Positions 27,556 through 35,845 of a DNA stretch of 64,000 bases are shown here, piece by piece. The position numbers and the translations under genes are program-made. Source of the DNA: Elmis aenea (taxonomy: Eukaryota; Arthropoda; Insecta; Coleoptera; Elmidae); assembly GCA_947652605.1 (NCBI GenBank), contig OX393579.1, positions 1,364,001-1,428,000 of the forward strand, given 5' to 3'. The notes below the pieces were generated by a model. The model was not told the DNA's origin. It saw only the letters and a program-made list of their open reading frames with translations, and searched no databases. Within the stretch, counting starts at the first letter, position 1, and each line of letters opens with the position of its first letter.

Positions 27556-29430
27556 TCACAACTTAAGCTCCCATATCACAATGTGAGCATCGTTACTATT
27601 CGGTTCTCTTATCGAAAACGAATTCTTCGCTTTATCTGATGGACAACAAGGCTGGCGCCAATTTACGTAACCGCGACCCCCCATCAAAGTAATTACAGTC
27701 CTCCTACCACTATTCTCTGAATTTACCGTTTTACTTAAAGTTTTTACATTAGATTGTTTACTGTAAGTCACAGTCGCCTGTACTTCTTTTTCTGTAACAC
27801 TAACACTATTCTCACAAACTTCGTTTAATTGTCTACTTGCGTTTGAATTGTTACGAGAAACGCTACGGCCCATATTTCTAATGGCCATGCTTTCCTCGCT
27901 ACCCGAAGAGGTGTAGATGCTCGAGGACCTTGACTCGACGGACCAATTCGAAAGATCGAGCGAGCGAGGCCGACTCACTTTCATTTTTAGTCTACGGTCT
28001 AAGGTACTGACTTTTCCAGGTATAGCCGCTAATTCCGGATCGCTCCTTCGAAGTGATTCATAGATGGGGTCTGTTAAGATATTTTCGTCACCTTCATAGT
28101 CCTTGATGTACATAAGCTCACCGTACAAGCCGTAAACATCGCAGGTATCTCCAGATCCGTGTGACGATGAAGAACTAGTCGAAAATATGGAGCCCCCATT
28201 TCCTAAGCCTCGTGGTAGCGTCTTCGATAAGCGTGATACGTCATTCTCCTTCGAGCGTTTGCGACGCAGAACCACAGGGCTGCTCGTCAACTGATGTTTT
28301 AGTTTAGCAGCCATGGCTGTGACCGAGGAATCGGATAACTGCTTCTCCATCTTCGGCTCCGACTTACCCTCGATTAAACTCGACCCGAAGATTTCAGTTT
28401 CGTTCTTGTTTGTACTCTCATCTTTGGGCATGAATTTCGTGAAGTTAACACCATAATTCTTTGGTTGTAGAGCGAGGAGGAACGAAATAGGGCCAAAGTG
28501 TGCATGATACGAAATGTTCACGCGTCCGCTTATGATCGGGACTCCTTCTAGCCTTGGAAGAGGAATTGTGAGGCTTATTCCGACGTTGGTACCGACCCAG
28601 AGCAGCCCCTTACAGGCCAACAATGCCGTAACATTCACCTGTGATCGGCTGTTATTTAAACAACAATTATTTGAAATATTGGCCGTCGTTACTCGCATCA
28701 CGTTCGACGCGATGTTAATATCCTGCAGGTGCTTGAACGTTTCTGTGTGATACAGACAAATGGTGCTAGAATTCTTCAGGGAAATCCACAAACCAATGCC
28801 GCTGTGCGCCATGAGGTTCACATTCCCGACGTGCTCATGCTGGATGCTAAAGCTTTTCTGAATTTCCCCTGAGACGCCGCTGAGGACCCAAACTTTTTTA
28901 CCACAAGCTGCGTAGATACTCAAGTTGATTGGAAGAAGGCTTGAAACGGGCTCAGAACCCAAGCTTAGAATCTGCGGGTCTTTTAGTATCCAAGAGCTGT
29001 CGATGGGGCTCCTTCGGTACACCAACAGAGCACCACTTCCTAGAGCCACAAAGACATTTTCGCAGTGGTACTTTATTTGTGTGATTACGTCCGGTACTAC
29101 GGCGCTTCCGACTTCTTCCTGCTTTTCCGGTTCGTCTGCTGCATATAAAAGCAGCCTTCGACTGTCTGTTCCCATCCATACGGTATCAGATGCTAGACTA
29201 GGACATGGTAGAGGGGCTCCTTTAACGAATTCCATGGCGGTAACTTGAGTTTCGACTAAAGAAAACGATGCAATGTCTTTAAGTACTCCTGCCTGTTGCT
29301 GGTGCTGCACTAATATCGCTATGTGACTACTGGCCCCATCTGAGGTGCACACCCATAAGTAACTCTGGGTGCGGCCCCGTCTTCTCGACGGTTTTGGAGA
29401 GTTCACCGTGTAAAAACATCCACAGCGAAC
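27556..29430 (-). CDS. ARHGEF17: RhoGEF (ARHGEF17-like) last exon: C-terminal beta-propeller
   Basis: This is the terminal coding exon, 624 codons plus TGA at 27556-27558. The splice acceptor is the AG at 29432-29431, and the first codons read VRCGCFYTV, in phase with the preceding exon. The exon encodes a WD40-like propeller built of repeated strand motifs: LWVCTSDG, VWMGTDSRRLLLY, VFVALGSGALLVY, IGLWISLKNSSTICLYH, GLLWVGTNVG. Next come a Ser-rich low-complexity loop and the block DVYGLYGELMYIKDY. The C-terminus ends in HIVIWELKL. From memory the order LWVSLK..CLYH, LLWVGT, DVYGLYG and a terminal LLLW-type end fits vertebrate ARHGEF17/TEM4 better than ARHGEF10, though both are in the same family. 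The propeller has no catalytic role; in TEM4 the protein associates with the actin cytoskeleton and activates RhoA/B/C (family knowledge). The exon is unusually long next to the compact exons upstream. The paralogue assignment is less certain than the family. Confidence 0.93.
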   Translation of the reverse strand, partial: VRCGCFYTVNSPKPSRRRGRTQSYLWVCTSDGASSHIAILVQHQQQAGVLKDIASFSLVETQVTAMEFVKGAPLPCPSLASDTVWMGTDSRRLLLYAADEPEKQEEVGSAVVPDVITQIKYHCENVFVALGSGALLVYRRSPIDSSWILKDPQILSLGSEPVSSLLPINLSIYAACGKKVWVLSGVSGEIQKSFSIQHEHVGNVNLMAHSGIGLWISLKNSSTICLYHTETFKHLQDINIASNVMRVTTANISNNCCLNNSRSQVNVTALLACKGLLWVGTNVGISLTIPLPRLEGVPIISGRVNISYHAHFGPISFLLALQPKNYGVNFTKFMPKDESTNKNETEIFGSSLIEGKSEPKMEKQLSDSSVTAMAAKLKHQLTSSPVVLRRKRSKENDVSRLSKTLPRGLGNGGSIFSTSSSSSHGSGDTCDVYGLYGELMYIKDYEGDENILTDPIYESLRRSDPELAAIPGKVSTLDRRLKMKVSRPRSLDLSNWSVESRSSSIYTSSGSEESMAIRNMGRSVSRNNSNASRQLNEVCENSVSVTEKEVQATVTYSKQSNVKTLSKTVNSENSGRRTVITLMGGRGYVNWRQPCCPSDKAKNSFSIREPNSNDAHIVIWELKL

Positions 29431-29934
29431 CTAGAATTATTTAGTTAATTACCAAAATTAACTAAGCATTCACTAATGGCAAAAAAAGCGGAACTACTGT
29501 GCAATCTAGCGGAAAAAGCAACACCCAGACACCTTCTATTATAAAGCAACACCAAGACACCTTCTAAGGAACTTATTAAATTTTGTATTCAATTATCAGC
29601 AGGACTGACAAGACACAGAGGAGCCTGTGAAAATTAATGGGGCCTGATGGTCAAATAGAACCATGAGCCCCTGGTGCTCAAAGAGAACCATGGGTCTTGT
29701 TTTTCACCTTTTTAGCAAAACTACCCTTGTCAGGGCGGTCCAAAAGCAATTTTTCATTAATTCCAAAAAACATTTCCTGCTGGGGCCAAAAAGTACTTTT
29801 TGCCAGAAAAAAACTTTTTTATCAGACCTGAACCTGTTCGTTCTCATCAGTCCTTACTTTCAACACCAAATATATAAATAATAAACACCAAAGATTTATC
29901 TCTTAAAATAAAAAAGCTACAAGCATGGGGAGTT

Positions 29935-29953
29935 CTTAATGGAAAACCCTGTA
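29935..29953 (-). mobile_element. Probable transposon terminus beside a 5' splice site
   Basis: Read on the minus strand, the intron after the PH exon opens with GTAAGTATACAGGGTTTTCC. The part TA-CAGGGTTTTCCATTAA looks like a DNA-transposon end of the CAGGGTGTTCC type, placed about 8 bp after the exon. I did not find a matching other end in this 530-bp intron (29431-29960), so it is a solo or degenerate terminus. Confidence 0.35.
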
Positions 29954-29960
29954 TACTTAC

Positions 29961-30656
29961 TTCGGTTTGATGCTGTGATTTATAAACACGCTGCGACCTC
30001 ACAAAGAGAGGCATTTTCGTCGACGGTCTCTGCTCTTGCTCGGGAATTTCCCAGGCCGGTGAATTATTCGGATCCAGTGCCAGCTGTGCGAGACGCAACT
30101 CAGTAATCCATTCCTTTTTGACCAGAGGATTATCAGTTTGGAAAGTGAAAATTTCCTCCTTCCCCTTGGATTTCGCCACTAGCTGCAAGCAACACGAATC
30201 GACCCAAGCCATTTCCTCGTCCTTACGCTGAATGGAATTCTGAATTTGGTGTAAAATTCTCCTAGTATTTTCTACAGTCAGATCCTTGTAGGAACCTCGT
30301 AGTGTTCCCACTAAATCGGCGATTCTGCTCATGACCTCATAATCATACATTAGATTGCTCATTTCTGAACATAAGTTGTCAGCTCCTTGACTATGAGATC
30401 CATCGAACGAATTATTTGATTTTAAGCTACCTCCCCGGTTCGAACCCGCAGTTAATATGCGACTTAACGTGGGAGATGCACTGGTATCTTGAATTTCAAT
30501 TTCTGATACCGGGCAGGTCCACTTTAGACTCAGTCTTTCACTAGCACCAAAATCGTCGGATGCCTTTGGAGCCACAGACACACAGACTATTAAATCATTT
30601 AATAGCAGAAGTCTGCGACTCTTTGTTTTAGTTATCATCCCACACTGATTAAATTC
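29961..30656 (-). CDS. ARHGEF17: RhoGEF (ARHGEF17-like) exon: PH domain and linker
   Basis: This internal exon has 232 codons, phase 0 at both ends. The acceptor is CATTTACAG before 30656; the donor is GAA followed by the consensus GTAAGT at 29960-29955. It starts EFNQCGMITKTKSRRLLLLNDLIVCVSV, the first strands of a PH domain. It then has a long Ser/Gly-rich insert and a helical stretch (YDYEVMSRIADLVGTLRGSY), and resumes with LQLVAKSKGKEEIFTFQTD and the C-terminal helix KKEWITELRLAQLAL. The exon ends with MPLFVRSQRVYKSQHQTE, which leads into the propeller exon. An inserted PH domain after the DH domain is usual for the ARHGEF10/17 group. The PH domain normally supports exchange activity and membrane or protein contacts. 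Confidence 0.93.
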
Positions 30657-30736
30657 CTGTAAATGAAAAGGACATAGGAATCAAGAAAATTTAAAATATA
30701 CTTGAGATTAAATATGATAAAAAATATTTAACATAC

Positions 30737-30961
30737 CAGTTGGGTGACATTATCTTCCCTCAGTAAATATCTGTTTCCATCAGATAAAGGTCGTGCAGAA
30801 AATTTACCACTGATATTTCTTAACATTTCCTTGAAGGCTTGGAACTGCTCAGCTTCTCTCTTCCTTTCATTTAACATTTCAGCCAAGGATTCTAATTGTG
30901 TCAGTGCTAATTGTAAGGACATTCTGTCATGGTGTCCTTGTGGTGTGTGTTTCAAGAGATC
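30737..30961 (-). CDS. ARHGEF17: RhoGEF (ARHGEF17-like) exon: end of DH domain, start of PH
   Basis: This exon has 75 codons, phase 0 at both ends. The acceptor is GATCACAG before 30961 and the donor is CTG followed by GTATGT. It encodes DLLKHTPQGHHDRMSLQLALTQLE, the classic last helix of a Dbl-homology domain that directly follows the [11 protein letters not shown] of the previous exon. A charged helix (LAEMLNERKREAEQF) and the first PH strand (GNRYLLREDNVTQL) follow. The upstream intron (30962-35956) is the one that contains the LTR retrotransposon, so correct splicing across about 5 kb is needed to complete the DH domain. Without the element and one target copy that intron would be 548 bp. 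Confidence 0.93.
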
Positions 30962-31059
30962 CTGTGATCATAAACGACATGTATCAGCAACAAAAATAAA
31001 TGAATAAAATAATTAGGGACGTTAACTGCAAATTGAGATTAAAAAACTTTTCACTATAC

Positions 31060-31398
31060 TCTAAGGGGGTTCTAAGACCCTTCAAAATAGTTGGTAATTA
31101 TTTTCAAGAGCACAAGTCCTATCCAACTTATAAAACGCTATAGTTAAAAATACACCATCAATATTTTAATATGGGTCTCAAAACAATCGATAATTACACC
31201 ATCATTATCTTATGAAGGTCTTTAAGTCCCTCCAATGCGATCAGTAATTATTTAAAAGAGTAAAAAATTACCATAAGGTTGTAGATACAAATAAATCAAC
31301 AATAATTTAAGATAAGCTTCTAATACCTTACAAAACATCTGACGATTTACATCATCAATAATTTAAGATGGGTCTCCTAGGCCCTTTAAAGTAACTAG
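31060..31398. repeat. Decayed intronic tandem repeat (left of retrotransposon)
   Basis: Variants of two linked motifs recur here: a GGTCTCxxAGGCCCTTTAA-like block (31064, 31171, 31216, 31312 and 31371 regions) and a CATCAATAATTTAAGAT-like block (31157, 31197, 31298 and 31356 regions), with TAATTATTTxxAAGAG between some of them. Units are about 50-110 bp and poorly conserved. The array continues beyond the LTR element. Confidence 0.6.
31394..31398. other. Target site duplication, left copy (ACTAG)
   Basis: ACTAG directly precedes the LTR and is matched by the copy at 35841-35845. A 5-bp duplication is normal for Ty3/gypsy integrases. Confidence 0.95.
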
Positions 31399-31627
31399 TG
31401 TATTATATTTGTTAATGTGTGCTGACTAGATGCACTACGATATGTATTATGTTTATTAATGTGTGCTGACTAGATGCACGACTATATATTTGTTAATAAT
31501 GAAACAAGACTTCTTAACTATGCAACACGTGTTTATTTGTAACTAGCAACCTTGTACATCTCATGGTACATGTGTCTTATGTCACTGTCGGTAACCACAC
31601 CGCTCTGTACTACCAACATATCTTACA
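31399..31627 (-). repeat. 3' LTR of the Ty3/gypsy element
   Basis: This is the downstream LTR, identical base for base with the other on visual comparison. Its sense AATAAA lies at plus 31532-31537, so element transcripts would end here. Host transcripts could also be cut here, because the orientation matches the RhoGEF gene. Confidence 0.97.
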
Positions 31628-31637
31628 TCCCTCGGCT
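31628..31637 (-). other. Purine-rich tract before the 3' LTR
   Basis: The sense strand reads GCCGAGGGA against the LTR, directly after the pol stop codon (TAA, 31638-31640). It is short and interrupted by CC, but sits where plus-strand DNA priming takes place. Confidence 0.55.
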
Positions 31638-34600
31638 TTATACAAAATCATTATACATTTGAGGTTTACGTATCTGGCGACCTGATCGTGTGACATAAGG
31701 TTTATCTACGTCATTGGAGATATTTGTACATTGATCATTTGATACATTACACATTTCATTTGAACTAGAATCAGTAACAGAACATGAAACATCATCCTCT
31801 ACTAAATGACTTGTAGATTCAGGTTTATTAACAGACTTTCGTAAATCTATTCTATTCCTTCTCATAATTGTATTATCAGCATTTTTAACTATATAAGATC
31901 GAGGTGTTTCGTGTTGTGCTATTACTTGACCTGGTTTCCATATGTTATTAACATGATCATATATATTTACAAAATCATCTGGTTTTAATATTTCTAAATT
32001 CTTTGAGTGCTCATCATAATAACTTTTGTTTACATTTTGACGTAATTTAAGCTTATCAGTTACATTAACATTTACTTTTGAAGCAAGAGCACTTTGACTA
32101 CTAGGTAACTTAGTTCTACAAATACGATTCATCAATAATTGGGACGGCGATAACCCAACATGCTTAAGAGGACTGTTTCTATAAGCTAACAAAGCTGAAT
32201 ATATATCTTTCTTTTCTTCCAAGGCTTTTTTAAGAAGTTTTTTAGATATTGATACACCTTTTTCAGCTAAACCATTTGATCTTGGATAAAATGGACTTCT
32301 TAAAACTATTTCAAAATTCCATTCTTTTGAAAATTGATTAAATTCATCACTAGAGAACGGAACATTATCAGATACTACTTCATCTGGACAACCAAACTTA
32401 GAAAAAACAGATTTTAGTTTTAAAATTACTTCCTTGGCAGATTTATTTTTAATCGTAGCCATCTCAAGCCAATTTGAGTATGCGTCGTACACAACTAAAT
32501 AAGACACATTTTCATAAGTAAATATATCTGTAGCAACACGTTGCCATGGTCTGTTAGGTATTAAATAAGGCAGTAACTTTTCTTTGCACTGTTTGTATGC
32601 AAACTTCTCGCAAATTTTACAACTTTTAACATAGTTTTCAATGTCAATACTCATATTAGGCCAATATAAGATTTGACGTGCACGAGCTTTGCATTTTTCA
32701 ATACCTAGATGTCCGTCATGTATTTGTTTTAACATATCAGTTTTTAAACATTCAGGTACAATAATTTTATCACCTAAGAATAACAAACTATCATACGTTC
32801 CTATATAATATCTTAAATTCCAAAATTTTTGTACATTAGGAGGTAACTGTTTCTTATTCTCTGGCCAATCATTTTGACAGTAATATAAAACAGATTTTAA
32901 AGTTTCATCATTTTGTATAGATTGTTTAAATATTTCTTTTTTTTCATTAGATACAGGCAGTTTACTTATAAAGGAATGTATAACATAATCTAACTTAGAT
33001 TTTTGTTCATTACTATTCAAGAATGCACGAGATAATGTATCTGCTACATTTAAATTTTTACCAGGTACATATACAATTTTAATGTTATAATTTCTTATAC
33101 GCAAGATCATGTTTTGTAATCTCTTTGGTATTTTTAGTAAATCTTTTTTAATTATTGATTGAAGAGGTTTATGGTCAGAATTAACAGTAATATCTGAATG
33201 TCCATAAATGAATGTATTAAATTTCTCTAAGGCAAAAACAACAGCCAAAGTCTCCTTTTCTATTGGGGCATAATTTATTTCAGATTTGGACAAACTTCTT
33301 GATGTGTATGCTATTGGGTGATTTTCTTGTATCAGACAAGCACCTAAACCTTCATTACTTGCATCAGTTTGTATAATTATTGGTTTTTTAAAATCAAAAT
33401 AAGCTAAAGTAGGAGCATTAGTTAAATAGTATTTCAATTTATCTAGGGCTTCATTTTGCTCTTTTGACCATGACCACTCTACTTTATCTTTTGTCAATTC
33501 ACGCAATGGGGCGATTATTGCTGACATATTTGGTATAAATCTGGTTAAATATTTAGCCATTCCTAATAAACGCAACAATTCAGTTTTATTAGTTGGCGTT
33601 TTTAACTTAACAATTGCTTCAACATAAGATTTATCTGGTTCGGTTCCTTCTTTGGAGAATATTTGACCCATGAATTTCACTTTATCTTTCTTAAATTGAA
33701 TTTTATTGATGTTAAATTTTATATTGTATTTTAGGGCTCGATCTAGTACTAATTTTAAATTTTTATCATGTTCTAACTCATTTGAACCTGTTATAATCAA
33801 ATCGTCAAAGTATATTCCAATACCTGGAATGTCTCCAAACAATTCATAATTCTTTTTTTGAAAAATTTCTGGTGCAGAACTTATGCCAAAAGGTAATCGA
33901 CAAAAATGATAGCGACCAAACGGAGTTGAGAACGCACATAATTTAGCACTTTGTTCATCCAATAAAACTTGCCAGTAACCATCTTTCATGTCTACTACTG
34001 TAAAATAAGACTTTCCATTCAACAAATAAGTAATATCTTCAATAGTTGGAATTATAAAGTGTTCACGTTTAATTACATCATTCAAATACTTTGGGTCTAA
34101 GCAAAGCCTAATATCTCCGTTTTTCTTTTGAACGATTACAAGATTATTTAACCATTCTGTAGGTTCATCAATCTTTTTAACTATACCTTGTGACTCTAAT
34201 TCCTTTAATTTATTTTTAAGTGGATTTACTAAACTATATGGTATACGATGCATATTTTGAATATGTGGTACTGCTTTTTCCTGTAAAACAATTTTATAAG
34301 GCGTCGGAAACTTTCCAATACCTTCGAACAAAGTTTTATATTTCTGATCATTTTTTATATCATCAACTTTATCAAATTTTATGTTTATATTATCAATTAA
34401 ACTAACTAAACTTAAATCTAAACATGCTGATAACCCTAACAATGGACTTTGTTTTTTAACATTAACTATGGCAAAAGTTACAATCTTATGTTTATTTCCT
34501 ATTGAACATTTTAAATCCGCCAGACCTACAGGTTTAATTGTGAACTTTTTATCTCCATAAGCCACTAAAGTTAAATTCGCAGACTTACATTTCGGAGGAT

Positions 34601-34703
34601 CCTTTAATTTTGTATACACTTCTAAGGGTAATACACTGATTTGGGCTCCTGTGTCAATTTTACACGAGACTATTTCTTGATCTTCAATCTTTACTTCTTT
34701 CAT
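31638..34703 (-). CDS. pol: Retrotransposon Pol polyprotein (PR-RT-RNaseH-IN)
   Basis: Pol has 1021 residues with no internal stop. The aspartic protease has DTGA at 17-20. Reverse transcriptase spans about 150-340, with catalytic D238 (VVDMKDGYW), LPFGISSAPEIFQ at about 270-282, and YFDD at 298-301. RNase H has D447, E484, D510 and D555 (ADTLSRA). Integrase has H662, H665, C695 and C698, then the catalytic triad D726, D779 and E814. A GPY/F-like C-terminal region follows at about 905-955, then a Ser-rich tail ending TRSGRQIRKPQMY. All catalytic residues expected of an autonomous element are present. Oddities: the integrase loop reads SDNVPFSS, one residue shorter than the usual SDNGPxFSS, leaving 34 residues between D779 and E814. 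The RT active site has Phe where Val, Ile or Met is more common. The start codon directly follows the gag stop. Confidence 0.96.
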   Translation of the reverse strand: MKEVKIEDQEIVSCKIDTGAQISVLPLEVYTKLKDPPKCKSANLTLVAYGDKKFTIKPVGLADLKCSIGNKHKIVTFAIVNVKKQSPLLGLSACLDLSLVSLIDNINIKFDKVDDIKNDQKYKTLFEGIGKFPTPYKIVLQEKAVPHIQNMHRIPYSLVNPLKNKLKELESQGIVKKIDEPTEWLNNLVIVQKKNGDIRLCLDPKYLNDVIKREHFIIPTIEDITYLLNGKSYFTVVDMKDGYWQVLLDEQSAKLCAFSTPFGRYHFCRLPFGISSAPEIFQKKNYELFGDIPGIGIYFDDLIITGSNELEHDKNLKLVLDRALKYNIKFNINKIQFKKDKVKFMGQIFSKEGTEPDKSYVEAIVKLKTPTNKTELLRLLGMAKYLTRFIPNMSAIIAPLRELTKDKVEWSWSKEQNEALDKLKYYLTNAPTLAYFDFKKPIIIQTDASNEGLGACLIQENHPIAYTSRSLSKSEINYAPIEKETLAVVFALEKFNTFIYGHSDITVNSDHKPLQSIIKKDLLKIPKRLQNMILRIRNYNIKIVYVPGKNLNVADTLSRAFLNSNEQKSKLDYVIHSFISKLPVSNEKKEIFKQSIQNDETLKSVLYYCQNDWPENKKQLPPNVQKFWNLRYYIGTYDSLLFLGDKIIVPECLKTDMLKQIHDGHLGIEKCKARARQILYWPNMSIDIENYVKSCKICEKFAYKQCKEKLLPYLIPNRPWQRVATDIFTYENVSYLVVYDAYSNWLEMATIKNKSAKEVILKLKSVFSKFGCPDEVVSDNVPFSSDEFNQFSKEWNFEIVLRSPFYPRSNGLAEKGVSISKKLLKKALEEKKDIYSALLAYRNSPLKHVGLSPSQLLMNRICRTKLPSSQSALASKVNVNVTDKLKLRQNVNKSYYDEHSKNLEILKPDDFVNIYDHVNNIWKPGQVIAQHETPRSYIVKNADNTIMRRNRIDLRKSVNKPESTSHLVEDDVSCSVTDSSSNEMCNVSNDQCTNISNDVDKPYVTRSGRQIRKPQMYNDFV

Positions 34704-35579
34704 TCATGACTCAATACCATGACTTGCTTGAGAACTCTGAACACTACTTACATACAATTGCTCTTCACTACTGTCTATTTCACTTTCACTTTCCACTTTC
34801 AGATCATGGACTTTTTTCTTTCTTACAAGTTTCTTCTCTTCACTATTTTTTTTCCATGTTGTGGCATCTTCTTTTGCAGTGTTTTCTTTCTTCTTGCACA
34901 TTTTTGCAAAATGGTTTTTTCCTTGACAATTTGCACAAGTTTTTCTGAATGCCGGACACTTTCCATATATGTGTTTATAACCACAGTATTTGCAGTCACT
35001 TACTTTATCATTTGGTTTAACTTCATTTACCATAACTTCATTTTGTAGTGCTTGCGCCTGAACTCTGCTCGATTCCGTGGTTCTACAAAACGTACATGCT
35101 TTTTGTAAATTAAGTTTTTCACCTTCTCTGAGTAATCTTTCTTGAGTTTGTTTGTCTCTTATTCCTAATATCACTCTGTCACGCACCATTTCATCTTCTT
35201 CTTTATATTCACACGATTTAACTGCTTTTTTCAACTCGGCAAGAAAATTATCAAAGGTCTGTCCTTCTTTTTGTATTATTGAGTTGAATAAAAATCGCTG
35301 GAAAATGGGATTCTTCTTTGGACTGCAATAATCATCAAACTTTGCTATAATTACATTCAAGTTTTTATTTTCTTCATCCGATAATGCAAAAGTATTAAAT
35401 AAATCAAGACCATCGTCACCAATCGCCGACAAAAATAACGCAACTTTTCTTTCATTGGACACACTGTCTGATCCTACAGCTTCAACAAATAATTTAAACT
35501 TTTGTTGAAAACGTTTCCAATGTTGCGAAATGTTTTGGTCAAATATTAAGGGTTCGGGTAATTTAACCATAGACTCCAT
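34704..35579 (-). CDS. gag: Retrotransposon Gag polyprotein
   Basis: Gag has 291 residues from the first ATG (35579). The open frame extends four codons further upstream but has no ATG there. Gag forms the particle and binds the element RNA. Residues 1-170 are a helical capsid-like region (W21, F24, and the IIQKEGQTFDNFLAELKKAV helix near 101-120, typical of Ty3/gypsy Gag). Two zinc knuckles follow: C196-C199-H203-C208, in which the His is one residue closer than the CCHC standard (CX2CX3HX4C), and a standard C215-C218-H223-C228 (CX2CX4HX4C). The tail is Lys-rich and then acidic and Ser-rich. It ends at a TGA (34706-34704) in the same frame as pol, and the ATG of pol is the next codon. Confidence 0.95.
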   Translation of the reverse strand: MESMVKLPEPLIFDQNISQHWKRFQQKFKLFVEAVGSDSVSNERKVALFLSAIGDDGLDLFNTFALSDEENKNLNVIIAKFDDYCSPKKNPIFQRFLFNSIIQKEGQTFDNFLAELKKAVKSCEYKEEDEMVRDRVILGIRDKQTQERLLREGEKLNLQKACTFCRTTESSRVQAQALQNEVMVNEVKPNDKVSDCKYCGYKHIYGKCPAFRKTCANCQGKNHFAKMCKKKENTAKEDATTWKKNSEEKKLVRKKKVHDLKVESESEIDSSEEQLYVSSVQSSQASHGIES

Positions 35580-35599
35580 CTTGGCTAACAAAAAAAACT

Positions 35600-35611
35600 A
35601 ACCTGACACCA
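35600..35611 (-). other. Primer-binding site for reverse transcription
   Basis: The sense sequence TGGTGTCAGGTT starts at the first base after the 5' LTR. TGG pairs with the CCA end of a tRNA. TGGTGTCAG is what I recall for tRNA-Leu-primed insect elements, but the tRNA identity is a recollection, not a match I could run. Confidence 0.7.
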
Positions 35612-35840
35612 TGTATTATATTTGTTAATGTGTGCTGACTAGATGCACTACGATATGTATTATGTTTATTAATGTGTGCTGACTAGATGCACGACTATAT
35701 ATTTGTTAATAATGAAACAAGACTTCTTAACTATGCAACACGTGTTTATTTGTAACTAGCAACCTTGTACATCTCATGGTACATGTGTCTTATGTCACTG
35801 TCGGTAACCACACCGCTCTGTACTACCAACATATCTTACA
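35612..35840 (-). repeat. 5' LTR of the Ty3/gypsy element
   Basis: The 229-bp LTR is the upstream one in the element's orientation. The sense strand begins TGTAAGATATG and ends in AATACA. It contains AATAAA in sense (plus positions 35745-35750), a likely poly(A) signal. Its sense 3' end is a 44-bp motif present twice (plus 35612-35655 and 35656-35699). Confidence 0.97.
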
Positions 35841-35845
35841 ACTAG
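35841..35845. other. Target site duplication, right copy (ACTAG)
   Basis: ACTAG directly follows the LTR end TTACA. Removing the element and one copy restores the continuous intron repeat sequence AGTAACTAGTACCTAATT. Confidence 0.95.

Larger units (their letters stand above)
31399..35840 (-). mobile_element. Full-length Ty3/gypsy LTR retrotransposon (Mag/K02A2.6-like)
   Basis: This 4442-bp element is on the minus strand, in the same sense as the host RhoGEF gene. It has two 229-bp LTRs (TG...CA ends) that I read as identical, and a 5-bp target duplication ACTAG on each side. A primer-binding site directly abuts the 5' LTR, followed by gag, then pol in the order protease, RT, RNase H, integrase, then a short purine-rich tract. 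The order RT before integrase makes it Ty3/gypsy (Metaviridae). The wording of the integrase zinc-binding region (HDGHLGIEKCKARAR) resembles K02A2.6-like/Mag elements from memory. There is no env frame. Identical LTRs and uninterrupted gag and pol imply very recent insertion. Confidence 0.97.

Noticed and set aside
28925..29248. 107-codon plus-strand frame over the propeller exon
   Set aside because: Antisense shadow of the RhoGEF last exon.
34719..35048. 109-codon plus-strand frame across gag
   Set aside because: Phe-rich antisense shadow of gag.
31399..35840. Possible env gene or retroviral status of the element
   Set aside because: Pol ends 10 bp before the 3' LTR and nothing follows it, so there is no room for an envelope gene.
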